Shown here: in pieces, positions 1 through 4,514 of the stretch | Layout: every line of letters starts with the position of its first letter | Position numbering within the stretch: the stretch's first letter is position 1 | Source of the DNA: JBBTYG01 sp964418085 | GTDB lineage: Bacteria; Patescibacteriota; Minisyncoccia; UBA6257; 2-01-FULL-56-20 | DNA length: 17,249 bases | NCBI GenBank assembly: GCA_964418085.1 | Contig: CAYQKB010000024.1 | Location: forward strand, 1-17,249 | Direction: 5' to 3' | The notes under the pieces: model-generated | Database searches by the model: none | Told to the model about the DNA's origin: nothing | What the model saw: the letters and a program-made list of their open reading frames with translations, nothing else | Made by a program: the position numbers and the translations under genes

Positions 1-215
1 TCACATTTTATGGTGCGGTGCGGAAGAGGGGAGGACTTCATTTGTGGTGTAGGGCATTTGGGATTGAAAGCCCAAAGTCTGGTGGTGTGACAGGAGATGA
101 CGTGGGGAGACTCTTTAAAGAAAAGAAATTTAAAAAAATCGCCGAGTATAATGTCGGTGATTTGCGAGCAACACGTTCTCTCTATGAAAAGTGGCAGACG
201 CTTTTAAATTTTTGA
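1..215 (+). CDS. Predicted PolB-like 3'-5' exonuclease, C-terminal fragment
   Basis: The reading frame is open from the left edge of the window (first full codon at base 3) to a TGA at 213-215, so the N-terminal part lies outside. The visible 70 or so residues read ...TFYGAVRKRGGLHLWCRAFGI, then SPKSGGVTGDDVGRLF, and near the end IAEYNVGDLRATRSLYEKW. The YNVGD segment fits the exonuclease III motif (Y-x3-D) of DnaQ/PolB-type 3'-5' exonucleases, and the surrounding wording resembles the predicted PolB-like exonuclease family common in Parcubacteria. The aspartate would be one of the metal-binding catalytic residues; the other acidic residues are not in view. A GTG at 18 could be mistaken for the start, but the similarity continues upstream of it. 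The family assignment is recognition from memory of the motif, not a search. Confidence 0.72.
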   Translation, partial: TFYGAVRKRGGLHLWCRAFGIESPKSGGVTGDDVGRLFKEKKFKKIAEYNVGDLRATRSLYEKWQTLLNF

Positions 216-234
216 TGAAGAATCATAAAACAAT

Positions 235-319
235 TATCTTTTTGAAACATAGGATATTTCGCCCGAAGCGAAATTCCTCGCTCTCGTACCGCCGTACTCC
301 GAGACGGTTCCAAAAGATA
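235..319. repeat. Small palindromic repeat element, copy 1
   Basis: An 85-bp intergenic element. Its ends are imperfect inverted repeats (TATCTTTTTGAAAC at 235-248 and GTTCCAAAAGATA at 307-319). Inside are two hairpins: ATTTCGC/GCGAAAT (256-262 with 268-274, 5-base loop) and a second around the loop CGCC (TCTCGTAC 282-289 against GTA 294-296 and CGAGA 300-304). The order end repeat, hairpin 1, TTCCTC, hairpin 2, end repeat is the same as in the element inside murC at 3711-3829, and hairpin 2 aligns with it over 19 bases. It lies between the exonuclease stop and the 54-residue gene. Confidence 0.7.
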
Positions 320-340
320 GAAATTTTATGACCCAAAACA

Positions 341-505
341 ATGAATAAACAACAAATCAAAGATTGGGTGATTGCTTACAGAAAGGAGATTATTTTTTGC
401 GTAATTATTTTCCTCGTCGCGTTTTTGAGTTTTGGATTGGGATATCTTTCGAACCGCGAGTTAAATCATGCGCCGATAATTATCGAGAAGAGTAATCGCG
501 AATAA
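341..505 (+). CDS. Small single-pass membrane protein, 54 aa
   Basis: A 54-residue protein running from ATG 341 to TAA 503-505. It starts MNKQQIKDWVIAYRKE, has one strongly hydrophobic stretch (about residues 17-36, from IIFCVIIFLVAFLSF on) and ends NHAPIIIEKSNRE. The positively charged N-terminus suggests an N-in orientation with the short tail outside. The pattern of a short basic helix, one membrane helix and a tail with API(I/V)IEK is one I associate with small conserved proteins of Parcubacteria, but I know no function. There is no clear Shine-Dalgarno site; the palindromic repeat 235-319 ends 21 bases upstream. It converges on the DoxX-like gene, with only 27 bases between the two stops. 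The hydrophobic core, basic start and compact ending argue against chance. Confidence 0.65.
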   Translation: MNKQQIKDWVIAYRKEIIFCVIIFLVAFLSFGLGYLSNRELNHAPIIIEKSNRE

Positions 506-532
506 TGCGAATTGTTACAAATAATGCCAATT

Positions 533-937
533 TTATAGCTGCTTTTCCGCAGCGGACCTTTTTTGGAGAATAAAATATAGTGCGATGAGGCCGCCCAAGA
601 GGCCGAGGTCGCGGAATGTAATCGGATCAATTCCGGCTTTTCCGGTAAATACTATTCCGGCAATTTCCGCGGTTGCAAGGAGGGCGACCCAGCTTACTAT
701 TTTTGGTTTTAAAAACCACGCAAGAAATACAAGTGCAAAAAATAATTCACCGGCACCCTGGAATGCGAGGTATGTATCTATCGGCATGAAACGGGAAACA
801 ATGGCGGTGAACCAGTCGGGGATTGCCCATGTCCAATTGTGCGGATTTCGAATAAGATCCGTCCCGGAATAGAGATACATTGCGGCGAAGCCAATCCGGA
901 GTGCCCATTCATGAATATTTTTTGTGAATTTTTGCAT
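533..937 (-). CDS. DoxX-like integral membrane protein
   Basis: A 134-residue protein from the ATG at 937-935, with about four membrane segments. Visible landmarks are MYLYSGTDLIRNPHNWTW in the first helix and loop, GAGELFFALVFLAWFLKP in the second, then VALLATAEIAGIVF, and GLLGGLIALYFILQ at the end. The arrangement (helix 1 with a conserved small-residue motif, a periplasmic loop with PDWF, then a GAGELF-type helix) fits the DoxX/DoxD-like family of small inner-membrane proteins, sometimes tied to redox or thiosulfate metabolism; the role here is unknown. An in-frame ATG at 997 would add 20 residues, but the family-like part starts at MQKFTKNIHEWALRIG, and a good -10 box lies 7 bases before the ATG at 937, which would place the longer start upstream of the transcript. 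Confidence 0.7.
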   Translation of the reverse strand: MQKFTKNIHEWALRIGFAAMYLYSGTDLIRNPHNWTWAIPDWFTAIVSRFMPIDTYLAFQGAGELFFALVFLAWFLKPKIVSWVALLATAEIAGIVFTGKAGIDPITFRDLGLLGGLIALYFILQKRSAAEKQL

Positions 938-944
938 CAAGTAT

Positions 945-950
945 ATTATA
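945..950 (-). promoter_or_regulatory. -10 box for the DoxX-like gene (near-leaderless)
   Basis: On the minus strand the bases read TATAAT, then ATACTTG, then the ATG at 937. A start seven bases past the -10 box falls within a base or two of the ATG, so the mRNA would have essentially no leader. The -35 region is weak (TTGTAG with 19-base spacing at best). Confidence 0.55.
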
Positions 951-997
951 ACAAAAGGTTTAATCAAATCTACAAATATCCAACTTTTTTCAGCCAC

Positions 998-1738
998 TCA
1001 TCGTTTTCCCATTCCCACAGTTTTTTTTGCGCCGAGGAATGCCTGAAAATCGCTTTGCCAGTAGGGAAATTCCTTTAATTCGAGATCTCCTTTCACTTCG
1101 GACCATTCGTGTTCGCAATTTTTGGAATTGCCGTTACTCCAGTTCTTTTTTATTTTTTCCCGACCGCCTTTTGTACGCTTGGTCGAGCCGCATAGTGTAC
1201 AGGTTTGAATCTGATCAATTTTTAAAATCCAACGGGTTTGGAGATTTTGGAATTGGTCTTTCAACGCTTCCATATAAGCCGAGGTTTGCAGATTATAGTC
1301 GCGATAGATTGCCTGCGAGGTTTTGATGTCGAGCACGCCTAATTTTCCACCGATAAGTGCGATGGCGTCAACGGTGCCGGCATACCGCTCATCGTACGAG
1401 ACTACTCGGCGCTCGACGAGTTCAGGCGTCACCTGAATATTATTTTTTTCATAGAATTCCAAAAATGCGTTTACTGCCGGCGCCACTAAAGCGGGGATCT
1501 CCGGATTTTTACCGAGTAGTATCCCTTCGATTGTTTCGTGAATGAGAGTTCCTTCCTCCGCAGATTTTTCCGTGATTGCTTGTGCGGCTTTGAAACTCTC
1601 TGCCTCGGCGTAAAAGTACATAAGCGCCGGCTTCGCTTTTATTGAAACGATTTTGGTGACGCGCGGGTACCACACGCCGTCTATGGTATAACCGCTCGCT
1701 TCTTTGAACGCTTCCGCGTCTTTATAATTGTCGAACAT
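998..1738 (-). CDS. PD-(D/E)XK (RecB/Cas4-like) nuclease with C-terminal Cys cluster
   Basis: A 246-residue protein with the full set of RecB-family nuclease landmarks: H68 in GTLIHETIE, D124 in GTVDAIALIGG, D137-I-K139 in LGVLDIKTS, and the Q-x3-Y motif Q151-Y155 in QTSAYMEAL. These residues bind the metal and cut DNA in the family. The C-terminal part adds C180-x2-C183 and C208-x-H210, which could hold a zinc ion or, less likely, part of an iron-sulfur cluster as in AddB/Cas4; the spacing does not match the Cas4 pattern I know. There are no cas genes or repeats nearby, so a CRISPR role is not supported. DNA repair, recombination or defence are all possible. It starts at the ATG 1738-1736, with no Shine-Dalgarno site. 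The DoxX-like gene follows 60 bases downstream on the same strand. Confidence 0.72.
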   Translation of the reverse strand: MFDNYKDAEAFKEASGYTIDGVWYPRVTKIVSIKAKPALMYFYAEAESFKAAQAITEKSAEEGTLIHETIEGILLGKNPEIPALVAPAVNAFLEFYEKNNIQVTPELVERRVVSYDERYAGTVDAIALIGGKLGVLDIKTSQAIYRDYNLQTSAYMEALKDQFQNLQTRWILKIDQIQTCTLCGSTKRTKGGREKIKKNWSNGNSKNCEHEWSEVKGDLELKEFPYWQSDFQAFLGAKKTVGMGKR

Positions 1739-1749
1739 GCAAACAGTGA

Positions 1750-1769
1750 TTAGGGTTTAGGGGGTAGGG
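1750..1769 (+). repeat. Telomere-like G-run tract TTAGGGTTTAGGGGGTAGGG
   Basis: Three G-runs of 3, 5 and 3 bases in a (T)TAGGG pattern, lying in the leader of the minus-strand nuclease gene, which therefore reads as CCCTA repeats in the mRNA. It is short and degenerate. Function unknown. Confidence 0.4.
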
Positions 1770-1793
1770 AATAGTAAATGTGAATAACGTCTT

Positions 1794-1799
1794 ATTATA
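1794..1799 (-). promoter_or_regulatory. -10 box upstream of the nuclease gene
   Basis: A consensus TATAAT on the minus strand, about 55 bases before the ATG at 1738. The hexamer 17 bases upstream (TGTCAA) is a poor -35; it occupies exactly the same bases as the -35 of the divergent plus-strand promoter (1817-1822), so the two promoters would compete for RNA polymerase. Confidence 0.4.
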
Positions 1800-1816
1800 G
1801 AACAGGCACGAATTTG

Positions 1817-1846
1817 TTGACAGGGGATTGATCTTAAAGCTACGAT
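1817..1846 (+). promoter_or_regulatory. Sigma70-type promoter for the orphan gene at 1898
   Basis: A consensus -35 TTGACA (1817-1822), an 18-base spacer and a -10 TACGAT (1841-1846, 4 of 6 consensus). The expected start near 1853 gives a 45-base leader with a Shine-Dalgarno site before the ATG. Confidence 0.6.
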
Positions 1847-1884
1847 GAGTGGCCAGACAAAACTGGTGAACATTAACAATCAGC

Positions 1885-1890
1885 GAAAGG
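1885..1890 (+). promoter_or_regulatory. Shine-Dalgarno site GAAAGG
   Basis: GAAAGG ends 7 bases before the ATG at 1898. It fixes the start at 1898 rather than the in-frame TTG at 1892. It is the only clear Shine-Dalgarno site I noticed in the window. Confidence 0.65.
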
Positions 1891-1897
1891 TTTGAAT

Positions 1898-2536
1898 ATG
1901 AAAGATAGACAGTACTTGCATGCGGCTATTATGCCGCTCCTGGAGATCGTCCAAGACATCATGACACAGGTCCCCACAGGACAAGGCGCCACTGATTCCT
2001 TTTGGATGGAATGCAGCGTGGATTGCCATATCCTCGAATTTGGAGACGAATTTCGGCATGAACGTGAACCCCGGGCATGGGTGCAATTTTATCCAGGAGT
2101 GGTTGGGACGGGGATATATGGCATCCGCTCCATCGGGGTCATTACTCCCGACGTCATACTCGAAGTAGACGCGGACGGAGACATACTGGAGGTAACTCGA
2201 GCTTTCCCTCGGTTTGAATATGGGTGGACGGTGCGCAGCAAAAAGGATCGCGCGGCACATCTTGTGCATCTTCAGGCATGGCGAAAGCGCGGGGAAGGGA
2301 GCGTTTCCTATGGGAGTTTTTATCCCACGAGCGACGGCTGGTCTCACGGCGTAACCATGGGATATCCCTGGACGAAAAAAACGCCCGAGACGCTCAAGGG
2401 GCGCACGCACATCGAGGGCAGGCGAATTCCGTTTACCGTTTCGGTCAAGGAGAAAGTTCAGGAGATTCTCCGGCTGGGAAAGTTCGAGAAGTTCAAAGAG
2501 CAGCTCGAACGGCAAAAGAATCGCAAAGCGGCTTAA
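1898..2536 (+). CDS. Orphan protein of unknown function, 212 aa
   Basis: I do not recognise this protein. It begins MKDRQYLHAAIMPLLEIVQD and has no signal peptide or membrane segment, so it is probably cytoplasmic. The middle is rich in aromatic and beta-type sequence (AWVQFYPGVVGTGIYGIRSI, VILEVDADGDILEV), followed by KKDRAAHLVHLQAWRKRGEG and YGSFYPTSDGWSHG. The last 40 residues are a charged helix (VKEKVQEILRLGKFEKFKEQ), which could bind a partner or nucleic acid. The gene is GC-richer than its neighbours and has its own TTGACA promoter, a Shine-Dalgarno site and a strong terminator, while the surrounding genes lack Shine-Dalgarno sites. This self-contained layout, in the opposite direction to most of the window, suggests a separately acquired gene. 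The coding status is well supported by its length, start signals and terminator; the function is open. Confidence 0.75.
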   Translation: MKDRQYLHAAIMPLLEIVQDIMTQVPTGQGATDSFWMECSVDCHILEFGDEFRHEREPRAWVQFYPGVVGTGIYGIRSIGVITPDVILEVDADGDILEVTRAFPRFEYGWTVRSKKDRAAHLVHLQAWRKRGEGSVSYGSFYPTSDGWSHGVTMGYPWTKKTPETLKGRTHIEGRRIPFTVSVKEKVQEILRLGKFEKFKEQLERQKNRKAA

Positions 2537-2561
2537 TTGTAATCCGCCCACAACAATCAGC

Positions 2562-2594
2562 CCCGCCCATGATACATGCGGCGGGTCTTTTTTT
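2562..2594 (+). terminator. Rho-independent terminator of the orphan gene
   Basis: The stem CCCGCC (2562-2567) pairs with GGCGGG (2580-2585) and continues as CATG/CATG around the loop ATA with one bulged C. It is followed by TCTTTTTTT (2586-2594). It lies 26 bases past the stop of the 1898 gene. Confidence 0.85.
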
Positions 2595-2610
2595 ACCCTG
2601 AATTAAAATT

Positions 2611-2646
2611 AAAAAGGCCGTTTTGGTGGATGTCGCCGAAACGGCC
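2611..2646 (-). terminator. Rho-independent terminator after murC / candidate sRNA
   Basis: On the minus strand GGCCGTTT (2646-2639) pairs with AAACGGCC (2623-2616), followed at once by TTTTT (2615-2611). It would end both the candidate sRNA and any read-through from murC. Confidence 0.75.
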
Positions 2647-2711
2647 GGGATGCGCTTTGCGGTACCTGTCCCGTGGATGAGTCACGGGGATTGTCCCGCC
2701 GCGCAAAAGCT
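2611..2711 (-). ncRNA. Candidate structured small RNA, about 100 nt
   Basis: A promoter (2718-2746) and a U-tailed terminator (2611-2646) on the minus strand enclose about 100 bases without a credible gene. The predicted transcript starts near 2711. It can form an outer TTTGCG/CGCAAA pairing (2656-2661 with 2702-2707), a 6-bp CCCGTG/CACGGG hairpin with a 7-base loop (2670-2675 with 2683-2688), and the terminator hairpin. It does not match tmRNA, 4.5S RNA, 6S RNA or any riboswitch I can recall by eye. It lies just past the murC stop, so it could also be processed from the murC mRNA end. An alternative is that the hairpins are another small palindromic repeat. Confidence 0.5.
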
Positions 2712-2717
2712 CGGTGA

Positions 2718-2746
2718 ATAATAGCATACTTCTGTTGGACTTTCAA
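2718..2746 (-). promoter_or_regulatory. Extended -10 promoter of the candidate sRNA
   Basis: On the minus strand: TTGAAA (2746-2741), exactly 17 bases, then TGC-TATTAT (-10 at 2723-2718). This is 5 of 6 consensus at both hexamers plus the TGn extension, which makes it among the best promoters in the window. It lies between the murC stop and the hairpin region. Confidence 0.6.
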
Positions 2747-2768
2747 TCGAGCCGAGTTCGAAAATATT

Positions 2769-4295
2769 TTAATCAAGTAAGGAGCTCGTGTATTCAACAA
2801 TATCACCTGCGCCCATCATGACGATGACTGCGGGTTTTATTTTGGGTATAGGAGACCCGGCTGGTAGACCGCATGTCGGCGGAATGGTTACTAGGGTTCT
2901 TAGGGCATTTTTGAGGTATTTGAAATCAGAGAGATAAAAGATCGGTTTGCCGGTATATTTTTTTTGCATTGTGCGGATGAGTGTCTCGGGGGTGAATCGC
3001 TCTGCGATTTTTTCATCACGGCCGGGGACTTTATAAATAGGCGTTATAACAACTGTATCGGCATTATCAAATGAGTGAATGAATTCCGGGAAAAGCGATC
3101 GGAGACGTTTCCCTTGGTGGGGTTGGAAAACGCAAATGATATTATGCTTCGGAAATTTTTCCTTGAATCCTTGTAGGGTTGCCATAATTTCCGTCGGGTG
3201 ATGAGCGTAGTCGTCGTAAATCGGAATTGACCACTTGACTCTTGACCACTGACTCATGACCCCGAATCTCCCGCGATACTCAAAGCGGCGCCAGGAGCCG
3301 ACATAGGCAGAGATCGTTTTGATAATCTTTTTCGATGAAATGCCAAGCAGTTTTCCGGCCGTGTATGCTCCGACTGCATTTGAGACGTTGTGCTCGCCCG
3401 GGATTTTGATTATGCGCCGGATTGTTTTTGCGATTGAGTTTTTTGTGGAATACCACGTGATGTTAATTTTTTTCGCTCGGGCTATTTTCTGAATTTGTTT
3501 TTTCAAAGACGCGAGTAGTTTATTATCATAATTTAAAACCAAATTTCCGCCGGGTTTTGTGCGTGCTATAAATGCGAGAAATGTTTTTTTGATATTTCCA
3601 AGATTTTTATAAAAGTCGAGGTGTTCGCGATCGATGTTGGTGATAATCGAGAGAGTGGGGGAATAATTTAAAAAAGACCCTTTCCACTCATCCGCTTCGA
3701 GAACGAGGTAGTTCTGTTTCGGAAATATCCTTTTTGGGGGTACAGATATTTTTCCTGCTGGAAAAATTCCTCTGCCTCGCGCCGCCGCGCTCCGGATGTC
3801 TCCCAAGAAGGATATTTCCGAAACAGAACCTGCGCGGAAATTTTTTCCACCGAGTTCTTTGAGTTCTGTTCCTACTATGATGGTTGGATCGAGGCCAGCG
3901 TTTTTGAGTATGAGGCCAATGAGCGCGGTGGTCGTGCTTTTGCCGTGAGCTCCGGCGATCGCAATCGTTTTATATTCCCTTGTGAGTTCGCCAACTGCTT
4001 GTGGATATGAGAGGCAGGGGATCTTGAGCCGTTTTGCTTCCTGTATTTCTGGATTTTTCGATCGAACTGCCTGACTATAGACAACTACATTCACGGTTTT
4101 GGGGACATTTGTTTTTTCGTGACCAACAAAAACACGTATATGTTCACGCGCGAGTTCATGTGTAATCTTGTTTGGCGTAAGATCTGAACCGGATACATTC
4201 CAGCCCTTACTTAGAAACCATCTGGCAAGCGAACTTATACCGATTCCGCCGATGCCAATGATGTGAATAGATGGTTTTGTACTTGCATGTGCCAT
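2769..4295 (-). CDS. murC: UDP-N-acetylmuramate--L-alanine ligase
   Basis: MurC adds L-alanine to UDP-MurNAc using ATP, the first step of peptide-stem synthesis in the cytoplasm. The 508-residue protein shows the nucleotide-binding start GIGGIGISSLARWF, the ATP loop GAHGKSTTT (115-123), EADEWKGSFLNY (200-211), TNIDREHLDFY, the HNVSN motif in IPGEHNVSNAVGAY and YDDYAHHPTEI of the C-terminal domain. It is about 50 residues longer than usual. The excess maps to three in-frame insertions: residues 156-195 (a palindromic repeat, 3711-3829), the stretch GVMSQWSRVKWS (a tandem repeat, 3227-3255), and PTCGLPAGSPI near the end. All catalytic motifs remain, and the largest insert falls just before the conserved EADE strand, so it is probably a tolerated loop. 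A -10 box lies 6 bases before the ATG. It is the last gene of the long minus-strand run. Confidence 0.95.
   Translation of the reverse strand: MAHASTKPSIHIIGIGGIGISSLARWFLSKGWNVSGSDLTPNKITHELAREHIRVFVGHEKTNVPKTVNVVVYSQAVRSKNPEIQEAKRLKIPCLSYPQAVGELTREYKTIAIAGAHGKSTTTALIGLILKNAGLDPTIIVGTELKELGGKNFRAGSVSEISFLGDIRSAAARGRGIFPAGKISVPPKRIFPKQNYLVLEADEWKGSFLNYSPTLSIITNIDREHLDFYKNLGNIKKTFLAFIARTKPGGNLVLNYDNKLLASLKKQIQKIARAKKINITWYSTKNSIAKTIRRIIKIPGEHNVSNAVGAYTAGKLLGISSKKIIKTISAYVGSWRRFEYRGRFGVMSQWSRVKWSIPIYDDYAHHPTEIMATLQGFKEKFPKHNIICVFQPHQGKRLRSLFPEFIHSFDNADTVVITPIYKVPGRDEKIAERFTPETLIRTMQKKYTGKPIFYLSDFKYLKNALRTLVTIPPTCGLPAGSPIPKIKPAVIVMMGAGDIVEYTSSLLD
2850..2885 (-). repeat. Third short in-frame insertion in murC
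   Basis: About 36 bases encode PTCGLPAGSPIP between LVTIP and KIKPAVIVMMGAGD, where MurC proteins normally run straight on. The inserted DNA is GC-rich, contains CCG/CGG mini-hairpins and is bordered by a repeated Ile-Pro. The exact borders are approximate. Confidence 0.4.
3227..3255. repeat. Tandem repeat inside murC (15 + 14 bp)
   Basis: TTGACCACTTGACTC (3227-3241) is followed directly by TTGACCACTGACTC (3242-3255), two copies differing by one T. In the murC frame it encodes the segment SQWSRVKWS between RFEYRGRFG and IPIYDDYAHH, a site where MurC proteins normally have a short turn. Confidence 0.6.
3711..3829. repeat. Palindromic repeat element inside murC, copy 2
   Basis: A 119-bp element with perfect 22-bp ends: the arm starting GTTCTGTTTCGGAAATATCC (3711-3732) is the exact reverse complement of 3808-3829. 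With one mismatch the stem continues through TTGGG/CCCAA. Inside are hairpin 1, ATTTTTCC/GGAAAAAT (3748-3755 with 3760-3767), and hairpin 2, GCGC around the loop CGCC (3779-3790). It shares its order of parts and a 19-base core (15 of 19 identical) with the element at 235-319. It adds about 40 codons to murC without a stop. Confidence 0.85.
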
Positions 4296-4301
4296 AGACC
4301 A

Positions 4302-4307
4302 ATATTA
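4302..4307 (-). promoter_or_regulatory. -10 box for murC (leaderless)
   Basis: On the minus strand: TAATAT, six bases (TGGTCT), then the ATG of murC. The predicted start coincides with the ATG. No good -35 is visible (TTTTCT at 17 bases). Confidence 0.45.
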
Positions 4308-4373
4308 GCTTGTTGTTCAAAGAAAGAAAAAGGCGTCTTGAAGCCGTGGGGGATGTTGATTTATTAAAGATAC

Positions 4374-4389
4374 TATCTGTCGCACAATA
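4374..4389. repeat. 16-bp direct repeat, left copy
   Basis: TATCTGTCGCACAATA, identical to 5318-5333. The right copy is the 3' end of the CofE-like gene; this copy lies downstream of the methyltransferase gene, next to two palindromes. Together the two copies bracket the methyltransferase gene. Confidence 0.75.
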
Positions 4390-4390
4390 T

Positions 4391-4428
4391 ATGTTTTGTG
4401 ACAGATTATTATTTCTGTCACAAAACAT
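4391..4428. repeat. Perfect 15-bp inverted repeat
   Basis: ATGTTTTGTGACAGA (4391-4405), 8-base AT loop, TCTGTCACAAAACAT (4414-4428). Its CTGTC-CACAA core echoes the flanking direct repeat. There is no T-run on either side typical of a terminator, so an operator or recombination site is as likely. Confidence 0.75.
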
Positions 4429-4431
4429 AGC

Positions 4432-4476
4432 GCTCATTTTATAACAGGTTCTTTTTGAACCCATCATAAAATGAGC
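4432..4476. repeat. Nested palindrome, 45 bp
   Basis: The outer arms GCTCATTTTAT (4432-4442) and ATAAAATGAGC (4466-4476) enclose an inner hairpin GGTTC-TTTTT-GAACC (4447-4461). It follows the 4391-4428 inverted repeat by three bases. The whole 219-bp gap between murC and the methyltransferase gene holds these two structures, the direct repeat and the murC start signals, and nothing else I can see. Confidence 0.75.
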
Positions 4477-4514
4477 TTAAAAAGATTTGCATCGCGAAGA
4501 TTGTTCTGTATTAA

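Noticed and set aside
938..997. Longer start for the DoxX-like gene at 997
   Set aside because: The added 20 residues lie upstream of a good -10 box and do not look like part of the family; the ATG at 937 fits both protein and promoter.
998..1738. cas4 of a CRISPR system
   Set aside because: The cysteine spacing does not fit Cas4, and there are no cas1/cas2 genes or spaced repeats in the window.
1750..1769. G-quadruplex
   Set aside because: Only three runs of three or more G occur within reach; a fourth is missing.
2224..2601. Overlapping open frames on either strand of the orphan gene and of other genes
   Set aside because: They are frame shadows of better-supported genes, without start signals or recognisable protein features.
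2664..2690. Hammerhead-like bases (CCTGTC ... GATGAGTC)
   Set aside because: The core CUGAUGA and the GAAA partner are not both present, and the bases form a plain 6-bp hairpin.
2721..2765. tRNA-like wording on the plus strand: CTTTCAA resembling an anticodon loop and GTTCGAAA resembling a T-loop
   Set aside because: The anticodon stem has a G-G mismatch, the T-stem does not pair, and there is no acceptor stem. The same bases are well explained by the minus-strand promoter.
2609..2806. 65-codon open frame on the minus strand across the murC end
   Set aside because: It overlaps the murC end, a strong promoter and a hairpin-rich region; the protein is low-complexity and basic with no recognisable motif.
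4374..4476. Integron-type attC site next to the methyltransferase cassette
   Set aside because: The GTTRRRY/RYYYAAC end motifs are not found and no integrase is in the window; a direct-repeat cassette remains possible by another route.
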